A stretch of 35,374 bases of DNA from Acidobacteriota bacterium (GTDB lineage: Bacteria; Acidobacteriota; UBA6911): positions 1-35,374 of the forward strand of contig JAFGAO010000182.1 of the NCBI GenBank assembly GCA_016933615.1, in the 5' to 3' direction. The notes beneath the pieces were generated by a model. That model was not told the DNA's origin. It saw nothing but the letters and a program-made list of their open reading frames with translations, and searched no databases. This document shows positions 28,240-35,374 of the stretch, piece by piece. Numbering within the stretch: position 1 is the first letter of the stretch; every line of letters starts with the position of its first letter. Both the position numbers and the translations under genes were made by a program.

Positions 28240-28851
28240 TTAATTTTCCATCTCCCTTTTCAGCCAGGCTTTTGCCATGTTCCAGGCACGTTTTACGGAT
28301 ATTGCGGAAAGATTCAGGGCCTGGGCCGTTTCCTCAACCGTGAGCCCGCCGAAAAAGCGAAGTTCCACGACCCGCGCCAGCCGGGAATCCTGCCTCTCGA
28401 GCCGTTGCATTGCCTCGTCCAGCGACAGCAGATCGATCGACTGTTCTCCGCCGGATGCGATATCATCCGTGTAACTAATCCGAGCCCGGGATCCGCCCCG
28501 CTTGCCGGCAGCCCTGGCTCTGGCCTTTTCAACCAGGATTTCCCTCATGGCACGGGCCGCGATTGCGCAAAAATGGGCCCGGTTGCGCCACGCGCGCGCC
28601 TTTTCTTTTTTCAGTCTCAGGTAGGCCTCGTTCACCAGCGCGGTCGCCTGCAAAGTCTGCATTCCGCGCCTTTCCCTCGCCATGTAGCCGCGCGCCAGCC
28701 TCCGGAGATCTTCATAGGCTTCCGGCATTATCTTCGAAAGATGCAGGGCGGAAGCATTCGCATCTTTTCCGGAAAGTACCGAAATTTCGATTCCTTTTGT
28801 CATGACGTTTCCGGACGGTATTCTAAACCGGAAAGCCTCCCCGGTATCCAT
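28240..28851 (-). CDS. ECF-type sigma factor (TIGR02999-like); start may be 28803
   Basis: LRRLARGYMARERRGMQTLQATALVNEAYLRL...NRAHFCAIAARAMREILVEKARARAAGKRGG; region 4 VVELRFFGGLTVEETAQALNLSAISVKRAWNMAKAWLKRE. Confidence 0.92.
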   Translation of the reverse strand: MDTGEAFRFRIPSGNVMTKGIEISVLSGKDANASALHLSKIMPEAYEDLRRLARGYMARERRGMQTLQATALVNEAYLRLKKEKARAWRNRAHFCAIAARAMREILVEKARARAAGKRGGSRARISYTDDIASGGEQSIDLLSLDEAMQRLERQDSRLARVVELRFFGGLTVEETAQALNLSAISVKRAWNMAKAWLKREMEN

Positions 28852-28974
28852 AGAAAAAAGATATCTTCCAAACCGCTTTGTGATACTCTGGCTTCATCAT
28901 GCGGTCCGCAGCGGATGAACAGCACGCATCAGGAGAACCCGTTCTAAAAAAGTAAATTCGATTCTCTCCATGCC

Positions 28975-31647
28975 ATGAAACTTTTTAAGACCCCAAAATC
29001 CGCCTTCATACTTCTTGCAATCCTGTGTGCGCTCCTCTTCTATGGAGCCGTCTCCCGGTTGCCGTCCGTAGACTCCGAGCAATTCGAATACAGGATTGAA
29101 GCGCCGGATCAGGCCTGGGTGACGGAAACCCTCGCCGCAATGACGCTCCGGGAAAAAATCGGCCAGCTGATTCATGTGAGAGTACGGGGGAATTTCCTCA
29201 ATCAAAAAGATGAAAGGTTCCGGGAGCTCGAGGAGGAAATAGTGCGATACCATGTCGGCGGCTTTGTGCTTTTTGCCGGCAACATTTATGAATCGGCCCT
29301 TCTTCTCAACGAACTTCAGTCCCGCTCCAAATTGCCGCTGCTGGTTTCGGCCGACTTTGAAAACGGCGCCTCGTTCCGAATCGCGGACACCACCTCGTTC
29401 CCATGGAACATGGCGGTGGGAGCAACAGGGTCCGAAGATTTTGCGCACCGGCAGGGGCTGATTACGGCCCGGGAAGCCAGGGCCCTCGGCGTCCACTGGC
29501 TTTTTGCCCCCGTGGTCGACGTCAACAACAATCCGGATAATCCCGTCATCAATATCCGCTCCTACGGCGAGGATCCGCGGCTGGTGGCCCGGATGGGGTC
29601 CGCTTACATCCGGGGCGCCCGCGAGGGCGGGGCCCTGACGACGGCCAAACATTTTCCCGGGCACGGGGATACGGCAACCGACACCCATGTCGGCCTGGCG
29701 GTGGTGCCGTCGAATCTCGAACGGCTGCTCGCCGTAGAACTGGTGCCTTTTAAAAGTGCAATCGAAGCGGGGGTCGATGCCGTGATGACGGCCCATGTCG
29801 CCGTTCCCGAATTGACCGAAGAAGCTTCCGTACCCGCAACTCTTTCCAGGGAAATTCTAACGGATCTTCTGCGCGGAACGCTTCTGTTTGACGGTATCGT
29901 CGTGACCGACGCACTGGAAATGGGTGGTATAAGGAATAAATACTGGACGGGCCTGGCCGCAGTCGGCGCCATCCAGGCGGGAGCGGATGCCGTGCTGCTT
30001 CCCACGAACGTCTCCGCCGCCGTCAACGGAATCGAGCGCGCCGTCGAGATGGGAGTTATCCCGGTCAAACGGATCGATGCATCGGTCGCAAAAATTCTCC
30101 GGGCAAAAAGCAGCCTGGGGCTGCATCGCGAAAGAACGGTTTCCATCGACCGACTCAGGGAAACAGTCTCCTCTCCTGAAAACCTGGCGTTCGCTCAGGA
30201 AATCGCCGATCGATCCATAACGGCGGTCAAAAACGACGATCGTCTCCTCCCCGTTGATCCCACAGCCAACCCGAAGATATTCAGCCTGGCGCTAGACTCC
30301 GGCTTGGCAACGAATCCGGGCGAAATCTTTCAGTCGGGTATGCGCGAGGTCTATCCTTCCCTTGTCGCCGAGTGGGCCAATGCCCGCGTATCCGAGGATC
30401 AGATCGACAGAATCCTGAGATACGCAAGGAATTCCGACCTGACCGTCTGCGCCACCTTTGCGCGCGTGAGTTCCGGCAGCAACAGCATCTCCATTCCAAA
30501 GGAGCAGCAGACGATAGTAGAAAAGCTCCTGAAAACGGGGAAGCCGTTCGTGTGGATCGCTTTTGGAAATCCCTATGCACTCGAGCGTTTCCCGAAAGCC
30601 GGAACCTACCTGTGCACCTTCAGCTATTCGGACGTATCCCAGCGGGCAGCGGTCAAAGCCGTCTCGGGGGCGATTCCCGTTGCGGGCAGGATGCCGGTTT
30701 CCATCCCCGAACATGCCGCTGTGGGCGACGGACTGGAGATTCCCAGGTTGGAAATGGCTCTGAAACCGCTGCCGAATGAAATAGCAAATTCCTTAAGTGA
30801 TACATTAGATGATATAAGACAAATTCTATTCAGTTATATTAAATCCGGAATGTATTCCGACGTTCAACTCGTCGCCGGATATAAGGGATCCATCATACTG
30901 GATATCGACTACCATGAAGATTTACCTCCCTTCTATCCCGAAAATAATGGTTCAGGAATACGGCTGCCTTTGTCGAACGTTTGGGGAAGCGGCAGTTTCG
31001 GAACAATTTTTACAGCAATGCTGGCAACCGAATCCGGAGAGCTTCTCCTGGATGCCCCAGTGCAGGATTACCTTCCGGAGCAGCGGGAGACCGACCTCGG
31101 CAAAATCCCCGTTTACGACCTGCTGGCCGATATCGGTGGAGAGAGCCAAACAGCGCCCGGGCAAAAAATATCCAATCGCATCCTGATAGATGAGATCGTG
31201 GACCGCGCATCCGGTTCGACCGAACGGATGATGGCTGGACTCCCTGGAGAGTTGGCGCCAAAAGTTACAGGCTTATGGAAAAGTTCATATCTTGATGATG
31301 ATGTTGCCATATTCTCTCAACTGCTGCTCAATAGCGGCATCTACAATCACCGACGCATCTTCAAACCCGACACGATAAAAGTGTTCACAAGGCCCCGCAG
31401 AGGTACTACAAAGGCGCTGGGGTGGATGAAACCCGACAAAAGCGATTGGACGGGGCGCCTTTTTTCCGGTGGATCATTCGGGTCGATGGACGACTTGGGC
31501 CGGTTCATCTGGATCGATCCTGAAAAACGGCTCTTTATTGTTTTGGAGTTATTTGCAGATCAACTGGAAAAATCCGCAATTGAAGCAGCCTATGAAAAAA
31601 TCGCGCAATCGATTACGGATGCTATCAAAAACGACAACGCAAAGTAG
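28975..31647 (+). CDS. GH3 (NagZ-like beta-N-acetylhexosaminidase type) fused to C-terminal serine-hydrolase/beta-lactamase-like domain, signal-anchored
   Basis: TLREKIGQLIHV; KHFPGHGDTATDTH; GIVVTDALEMGGI; GH3_C-like region to ~residue 590; then LLLDAPVQDYLPE and IWIDPEKRLFIVLELF beta-lactamase-fold landmarks. Confidence 0.88.
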   Translation: MKLFKTPKSAFILLAILCALLFYGAVSRLPSVDSEQFEYRIEAPDQAWVTETLAAMTLREKIGQLIHVRVRGNFLNQKDERFRELEEEIVRYHVGGFVLFAGNIYESALLLNELQSRSKLPLLVSADFENGASFRIADTTSFPWNMAVGATGSEDFAHRQGLITAREARALGVHWLFAPVVDVNNNPDNPVINIRSYGEDPRLVARMGSAYIRGAREGGALTTAKHFPGHGDTATDTHVGLAVVPSNLERLLAVELVPFKSAIEAGVDAVMTAHVAVPELTEEASVPATLSREILTDLLRGTLLFDGIVVTDALEMGGIRNKYWTGLAAVGAIQAGADAVLLPTNVSAAVNGIERAVEMGVIPVKRIDASVAKILRAKSSLGLHRERTVSIDRLRETVSSPENLAFAQEIADRSITAVKNDDRLLPVDPTANPKIFSLALDSGLATNPGEIFQSGMREVYPSLVAEWANARVSEDQIDRILRYARNSDLTVCATFARVSSGSNSISIPKEQQTIVEKLLKTGKPFVWIAFGNPYALERFPKAGTYLCTFSYSDVSQRAAVKAVSGAIPVAGRMPVSIPEHAAVGDGLEIPRLEMALKPLPNEIANSLSDTLDDIRQILFSYIKSGMYSDVQLVAGYKGSIILDIDYHEDLPPFYPENNGSGIRLPLSNVWGSGSFGTIFTAMLATESGELLLDAPVQDYLPEQRETDLGKIPVYDLLADIGGESQTAPGQKISNRILIDEIVDRASGSTERMMAGLPGELAPKVTGLWKSSYLDDDVAIFSQLLLNSGIYNHRRIFKPDTIKVFTRPRRGTTKALGWMKPDKSDWTGRLFSGGSFGSMDDLGRFIWIDPEKRLFIVLELFADQLEKSAIEAAYEKIAQSITDAIKNDNAK

Positions 31648-31682
31648 AAAATCTGTTTTTTCAAACGCATATGCAAATCCTT

Positions 31683-31718
31683 CGATACCGACAACGACTT
31701 CGACTCCGATTCCGATTT
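31683..31718. repeat. Degenerate hexanucleotide tandem array, 6 units of CGAYNN
   Basis: CGATAC CGACAA CGACTT CGACTC CGATTC CGATTT, in phase, in the intergenic space between two convergent genes. Confidence 0.65.
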
Positions 31719-31818
31719 GCTCCTGACCTCAACATTCGCCGCAACGGCTGAGCCTCTCATGGTTGCGCGTCCAGAGGCCGTGGATTTAGCGGCAATTAAT
31801 TAAATAAGGGAGCAGGAG

Positions 31819-34356
31819 TCACAGGCTGGCTACTTTCAATGCCAGATCCCTGGCTATGTCAGCAGGATCCATACCGGATTTGTAACTCACTGCCGTACCA
31901 ATATTTACCGTTACGGTCCCGGGACGTGGGAACTTTTTGCCCGCTTTCTTCAAGGCATACAGCCCGTCGATGCGCACGGGCACCACAGCAACGTTGAGGT
32001 TCGTAGCCAGCAGCCCGATCCCGGCCTGAAAAGGCTGCAGTTTCCCGTCACGGGTGCGGCCCCCTTCGGGGAATACCAGGACCGAATATCCGCGGTCCAA
32101 ACTCTCCCCCGCAAAGTTGAAGCTGCCCCGGAACCCGGATTTCTGGGGCAGGGGAAACACGTTGAACAGGGCTGTCACCAGTCCATATTCGATAATCGAT
32201 AACCAGCGTTTCCAGAATCGCGTGTCGGGGTCGGGATGCCTCATTTCCTGCAGAAGCTCCCCACGCATGGCCACTGCCAGGCGATGCCGGAAACGGGGCG
32301 GCAGAGCGGCCAGAACAAACGCGGCGTCCGCCCGGGTGATGTGGTTCGAGACAAACAGAAAGGGGGCCCGCAATCCATCCAGGCGTTCCCTGCCACGAAC
32401 AAGCGGCCGGGCCAACAGTGAAATTGCCGGAAATGTCAGCAGATAGAATGTAAAATTTCTCAGAAGGGCCACAGGCTTGCGCTGGGTCCATCGCGGATAT
32501 CCGTAGTCCGGAACTGCCGACGAGGGACTTTGCAGCATCGCTTCCAAATCCCCGACAGTGCTCGCCTCCGTAAAAGAGGATTCGTTCAAATCCATCTGAA
32601 ACCTGTCTTCCAGGGCGCCCAGCAGCTGGACCCTTTCAATCGAACTCAAATCGAGGTCCGAAGACAGACGGCTGTCCGGCTGCAGCGTTTCAATTCTTCT
32701 ACCCGTTACCTGCCGTATGAGTTCGGCAAGAATGCCGCCGTAAGGTTTTCCCTCCGATGATTTTTGCGCAGCTTCCCGCAGTTTTGAAGCGGCGAAATCC
32801 CTGATTATCCCCAATTGAGGTTTTCGTGTGGGAGTCCGGGGGAAATCCCCGTCCGGCCAGACATACCAGTGGCGGATATGCTGGTAATCGGACAGCGATT
32901 CATTCACACGCCGTATGACGGGCTGCGGCTGCAGTTTTGTGTCGCGCAACAGGAGCACGGCACAAACCTCCGGGTTTCCCTGCCTCTCGATCCCCGCGAC
33001 GACACAGTCCCTTACCTCCGGCTGCCGCAGGAGAGCCGCTTCCAAATCTTCCGGGTAGATATTCAGGCCTTCGGCGGTGACGATGACGTTTTTCCGGCGC
33101 CCCTTGAAATGCAGATTTCCCTCGTCATCCAAAACTCCGAGGTCGCCGGTGGCAAACCAGCCGTCCCTATCCCTTACCGGAGTGGTCTCCTCTCCGCGCA
33201 AATACCCGTCCGCGACGCTCTCCCCGCGCACCAGGATCTCGCCGTCGGGCGCCAGCCTGATCTCGCGACCCGGAAGCGCTTTGCCGATTGTTCCGCGGCT
33301 TATCTTCAGGGGATGATTCAGGCTGACCATGGAGCTTGTTTCCGTAAGGCCGTAGCCCTGGACCAATGCGAAGCCTAGCCTTCCCCAAAACTTTTCCGTC
33401 TCTTCATCGAGCCTTGCGCCCCCGCAGACGATGGCCCAGAATTTCCATCCGAATTCCCGGTGGAGGCGGCGGAAAATCCACCACCGCCTCAGAAAATGCC
33501 TGTTTCCGGCCTTTTCGAAACGCCTTTGAAACCGCGGCAACGCACCTTCGGACTCCAGATCCCATTCCACTTTATCCCTGAGGGCCTGAAGAATTTTGGG
33601 CACCGCCACCAGCACCGATACGCGCTCCCTGCGAATCGCCCGCAGGATATCCGCGGGCCTGAGTGAGTTCTCGAAAATGACAGTCCCTCCGAAGATCCGG
33701 GGTATGAACAGACCCAGATATTGCCCGAAGACATGGCTGAGCGGCAGCAGATTCAGAAAGCGCAGCGGATGCACGATCCTTTCGTATTTCAGGTACTTGT
33801 TGATTTCCTTTTCCAGCGGATCGAGATTGGACAGGATGTTTTTATGAGACAGGACGACGCCTTTGGGATCGTCGGTTGTTCCGGATGTAAAGACTATTTC
33901 GACAGCGTCCCCTGGCCTGACGCTCGGCATTGCCAGAGGCGCCCCGGAACGGGCTTGGAGAATTTCCTGGAGATTTTCCAGCGGTACCTTCGGTATGCCC
34001 GGACCGGGCGGCGGCATACTGTCCGGGCAGACGCACAGCCGGGCATTCACCTGGCGGTAGACCCGGGACGCGAATTCCCGGGAGGCGGTCCGGTCCATCG
34101 GAACCAGGGTTGCGCCGCGCAGAACCGATCCGAAGAAGGCAACGGCCCACTCGGCGCAGTTTTCGCCCCAAAGGAAGACGCGATCTCCCCGGTGGACGTC
34201 CCGGGCCTCCAATTCCCGCGCAAACCGCCGGGCTGAATCCGCAACCTGGCGGTAAGACCAGCGCTGCATCCTGTAGCCGCGCCTTTGAACAAACGCCGTA
34301 TCGTCTCCATACCTGAAAAAATCTTCAATGATAAGGGAAAGCGTCCGTTCGCTCAT
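31819..34356 (-). CDS. AMP-dependent acyl ligase - acyl carrier domain - PlsC-type acyltransferase fusion
   Basis: VEIVFTSGTTDDPKGVVLSH, GYGLTETSSMVS, FATGDLG; carrier SDLDLSSIERVQLLGALED; acyltransferase NHITRAD (HX4D) and FPEGGRTRDGKLQPFQAG. Confidence 0.92.
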   Translation of the reverse strand: MSERTLSLIIEDFFRYGDDTAFVQRRGYRMQRWSYRQVADSARRFARELEARDVHRGDRVFLWGENCAEWAVAFFGSVLRGATLVPMDRTASREFASRVYRQVNARLCVCPDSMPPPGPGIPKVPLENLQEILQARSGAPLAMPSVRPGDAVEIVFTSGTTDDPKGVVLSHKNILSNLDPLEKEINKYLKYERIVHPLRFLNLLPLSHVFGQYLGLFIPRIFGGTVIFENSLRPADILRAIRRERVSVLVAVPKILQALRDKVEWDLESEGALPRFQRRFEKAGNRHFLRRWWIFRRLHREFGWKFWAIVCGGARLDEETEKFWGRLGFALVQGYGLTETSSMVSLNHPLKISRGTIGKALPGREIRLAPDGEILVRGESVADGYLRGEETTPVRDRDGWFATGDLGVLDDEGNLHFKGRRKNVIVTAEGLNIYPEDLEAALLRQPEVRDCVVAGIERQGNPEVCAVLLLRDTKLQPQPVIRRVNESLSDYQHIRHWYVWPDGDFPRTPTRKPQLGIIRDFAASKLREAAQKSSEGKPYGGILAELIRQVTGRRIETLQPDSRLSSDLDLSSIERVQLLGALEDRFQMDLNESSFTEASTVGDLEAMLQSPSSAVPDYGYPRWTQRKPVALLRNFTFYLLTFPAISLLARPLVRGRERLDGLRAPFLFVSNHITRADAAFVLAALPPRFRHRLAVAMRGELLQEMRHPDPDTRFWKRWLSIIEYGLVTALFNVFPLPQKSGFRGSFNFAGESLDRGYSVLVFPEGGRTRDGKLQPFQAGIGLLATNLNVAVVPVRIDGLYALKKAGKKFPRPGTVTVNIGTAVSYKSGMDPADIARDLALKVASL

Positions 34357-34412
34357 GAGGAATCATTTTTGAGAGATGTTTTCGACAAGGCTGTCCGGAC
34401 GGCGGATACCGA

Positions 34413-35033
34413 TCAGAGGAGCCGGACGTCCGAAGCGTCGATCTCGACTGAAATCGCCCTCTGGATTAGATCCACCTGGACTACGAAACGGAACTTTCCC
34501 CGTTTTGAGACCAGGATCCCCTGGATGCCTTTAAGCGGGCCTGCGATGACTTCCACACGGCTGCCCACGCGGATATAAGGATAGGAATCGACCGAAATGC
34601 TGGCTTCCAGGAACCGCCGGACGTATTCGATCTGCTCCTCGGGGATTGGTTCCGCCCGGCCCTGCTGGCCCACGAACCGGACCGCGCCCGGGATATTGAG
34701 AACGCGGAACCTGTTCTCGGGCGTATTGACATGATGGACAAAAATGTAGCCGGGAAAAAGCGGAATCCAGATTATCTTTTTGCGGTCCTTCCAGCGGCTC
34801 AAAACCTCGCGCATGGGAAGAAAGACTTCAATGCTCCGGTCCGACAATTCACCCAGCATTTTCTTCTCGAAACGGCTGCGCGTGTAAAGCGCGTACCATT
34901 CCGGTTTGGGCAAGACTTGATCGCCGGGCGGTTGCCTGAGGAGGCCTCCCTGCTCACAAAAAAAATCGGTTTTCCCCATCATCAAATAGAGCGCTATCGA
35001 GAAGTTGTCGCATATCCATTCCGGGCTCCTCAA
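34413..35033 (-). CDS. NusG-like specialised antiterminator (UpxY/LoaP type) with KOW; start uncertain (TTG 35033 or ATG ~34982/34979)
   Basis: PEWYALYTRSRFEKKMLGELSDRSIEVFLPMREVLSRWKDRKKIIWIPLFPGYIFVHH NGN domain; GSRVEVIAGPLKGIQGILVSKRGKFRFVVQVDLIQRAISVEID KOW. Confidence 0.9.
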   Translation of the reverse strand: MRSPEWICDNFSIALYLMMGKTDFFCEQGGLLRQPPGDQVLPKPEWYALYTRSRFEKKMLGELSDRSIEVFLPMREVLSRWKDRKKIIWIPLFPGYIFVHHVNTPENRFRVLNIPGAVRFVGQQGRAEPIPEEQIEYVRRFLEASISVDSYPYIRVGSRVEVIAGPLKGIQGILVSKRGKFRFVVQVDLIQRAISVEIDASDVRLL

Positions 35034-35340
35034 TGATCCCGGGCAGGCATCGGCAAAGCCGAGTTTGGAATATATCCGGTGCGGCCGGAGCTGTCAAGTC
35101 GCCACCGCTGCGCGCGAAATACGCATTGGGAACCGGTGAATCAACCCTGCTGTTTCGCAGATCGGAAAAAGGGTCCGCTTATCCTCCGGCCGGGGCCCGG
35201 TCGAAAATACCGCTATCGCAGCGGAGCGGATATTTTTGGGCTCGTCTTGCATGGAGGAATGCCGTAATATCGCCTTAGGGTTCGCGTAAAAATAAGTTTA
35301 CATTTTGGCGCGAGCGCCGGACGGGCAGATGCTAAGGCGG

Positions 35341-35358
35341 CGCAACTCAAGAGTTGCG
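35341..35358. repeat. Perfect inverted repeat CGCAACTC-AA-GAGTTGCG
   Basis: 8-bp arms with a 2-nt spacer at the right edge of the window. Confidence 0.5.
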
Positions 35359-35374
35359 TTCCCGCGACGCAGGC

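Noticed and set aside
28897-29796. 299-aa minus-strand ORF
   Set aside because: Antisense to the catalytic GH3 domain.
1-35374. CRISPR arrays, transposases, phage genes, toxin-antitoxin pairs, rRNA
   Set aside because: Looked for direct-repeat/spacer patterns and typical motifs; none found by eye.

Overview
This 35.4 kb window is a gene-dense, GC-rich bacterial chromosomal segment. I infer an Acidobacteriota-like source from the TIGR02999-type ECF sigma factor next to a PknB-like kinase and the TPR-tailed kinase, but this was not tested. I see no rRNA, CRISPR array, phage or transposase. Main contents, left to right: (i) a compact minus-strand four-gene cluster of two proteins I cannot assign, an FHA-GGDEF diguanylate cyclase and a soluble Hanks-type Ser/Thr kinase with HEAT repeats; (ii) tRNA-Val(CAC); (iii) a membrane Ser/Thr kinase with a TPR tail, ATGA-coupled to a beta-phosphoglucomutase-like HAD hydrolase; (iv) a parallel-beta-helix lipoprotein, elbB and lgt; (v) a tetR-tolC-MFP-RND efflux operon with two matching near-palindromes (ACCG-N2-CGGT core), one upstream of tetR and one filling the tetR-tolC gap; (vi) gpsA, a zinc-ribbon rhomboid protease, moaA, a second HAD hydrolase, a glycosyltransferase-like protein and trxB; (vii) a CDP-alcohol phosphatidyltransferase / GtrA / exported protein trio; (viii) an ECF sigma factor plus membrane Ser/Thr kinase pair; (ix) a GH3 (NagZ-like) protein fused to a serine-hydrolase-like domain whose catalytic motifs look eroded; (x) an AMP-ligase/ACP/PlsC fusion next to a NusG/UpxY-like antiterminator. 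The best candidates for undescribed biology are the kinase/FHA-GGDEF operon with its two unknown proteins, the GH3-pseudo-serine-hydrolase fusion, and the lipid trio. Family calls were made by eye from motifs. No database search was run.
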